31,808 bases of DNA, from positions 1-31,808 of the forward strand of contig CAZVWS010000024.1 in assembly GCA_964631255.1 (NCBI GenBank), in the 5' to 3' direction. This document shows positions 31,622-31,808 of the stretch, piece after piece. This DNA comes from JBGZFC01 sp964631255 (lineage in GTDB: Bacteria; Bacteroidota; Bacteroidia; Bacteroidales; Dysgonomonadaceae). Made by a program: the position numbers and the translations under genes. Every line of letters starts with the position of its first letter. The first letter of the stretch is position 1. The notes under the pieces are model-generated. The model ran no database searches and had not been told where the DNA came from. It was given only the letters and a program-made list of their open reading frames with translations.

Positions 31622-31808
31622 ATGACAATTCAGGAAGCTCAACAACAAGTAGATACGTGGATAAAAACCTATGGCGTACGCTATTTTAGCGAACTCACAA
31701 ACATGGCAATCCTCACAGAAGAGGTGGGCGAATTAGCCCGAATTATGGCGCGAACCTACGGCGACCAATCGTTCAAACAATCCGATTTATCGAAAAATCT
31801 TGCCGATG
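31622..31808 (+). CDS. MazG-like nucleotide pyrophosphohydrolase (N-terminal part, cut by window edge)
   Basis: The open frame from the ATG at 31622 has no stop before the window end and encodes TIQEAQQQVDTWIKTYGVRY, with LTEEVGELARIMARTYGDQ carrying the EExxE-type metal-binding motif of the all-alpha NTP pyrophosphatases. Such enzymes hydrolyse non-canonical NTPs to NMP and pyrophosphate. It follows dtd by 26 bases. Only 62 codons are visible, so the full length and class are unknown. Confidence 0.85.
   Translation, partial: MTIQEAQQQVDTWIKTYGVRYFSELTNMAILTEEVGELARIMARTYGDQSFKQSDLSKNLAD

Overview
The window looks like chromosomal DNA from a non-spore-forming member of the Bacteroidetes, probably order Bacteroidales. 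The grounds are: recurrent TAnnTTTG (-7) promoter elements just upstream of gene starts, few recognisable Shine-Dalgarno sequences, a DUF4369/TlpA-type lipoprotein thioredoxin, a fused SpmA-SpmB protein, and an mnmG-apt-uvrC-dtd-mazG run that I recall as typical of the phylum. The order assignment is inference; the promoter motifs and protein motifs are read directly.

Region 1 (1-9268) is the 3' end of a surface-polysaccharide cluster. A small four-helix-bundle gene (77-430), flanked by inverted low-complexity repeats, is wedged in front of a WbjD/CapG-type epimerase (UDP-L-FucNAc synthesis). Then come a WbuB-type glycosyltransferase, an NAD-dependent epimerase/reductase, a WecA/WbpL-type initiating phosphoglycosyltransferase and a PLP sugar aminotransferase. 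A separately promoted wza-wzc export pair follows and ends at a strong terminator. Region 2 (9369-16312) is mainly housekeeping: a lipoprotein thioredoxin, N-acetylmuramoyl-L-alanine amidase, an MlaD-like MCE protein, a T-tract-rich spacer, dnaA, a secreted metallophosphoesterase and rnhB.

Region 3 (16331-20232, minus strand) is one operon under a near-consensus promoter: a helix-hairpin-helix/beta-barrel envelope protein, two overlapping FdtA/WxcM-type cupins and a FemAB/GNAT-like acyltransferase. The last three plausibly work with the aminotransferase at 4788-5885 to make an acylated aminodeoxysugar, so the pathway may be split across two loci. A divergent promoter serves a fused SpmA-SpmB membrane protein.

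Region 4 (21588-25271, minus strand) is an AT-rich, compact four-gene restriction-modification operon: an XRE controller, a C5-cytosine methyltransferase, an AlwI-family type IIS-like endonuclease and a beta-class amino-methyltransferase. It sits between SpmAB and ybeY and looks acquired. Two methyltransferases of different chemistry beside one endonuclease suggest an asymmetric recognition site. Region 5 (25313-31808) holds ybeY, an endonuclease/exonuclease/phosphatase-family protein, mnmG, a perfect 16-bp parS site, apt, uvrC, dtd and the start of a MazG-like pyrophosphohydrolase cut by the window edge. A second, 14/16 parS-like sequence lies inside dnaA, so this may be part of the origin-proximal partition domain.

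Several start codons were moved downstream because the longest open frame begins in or upstream of a -7 promoter element. No tRNA, rRNA, CRISPR array or insertion sequence was seen.
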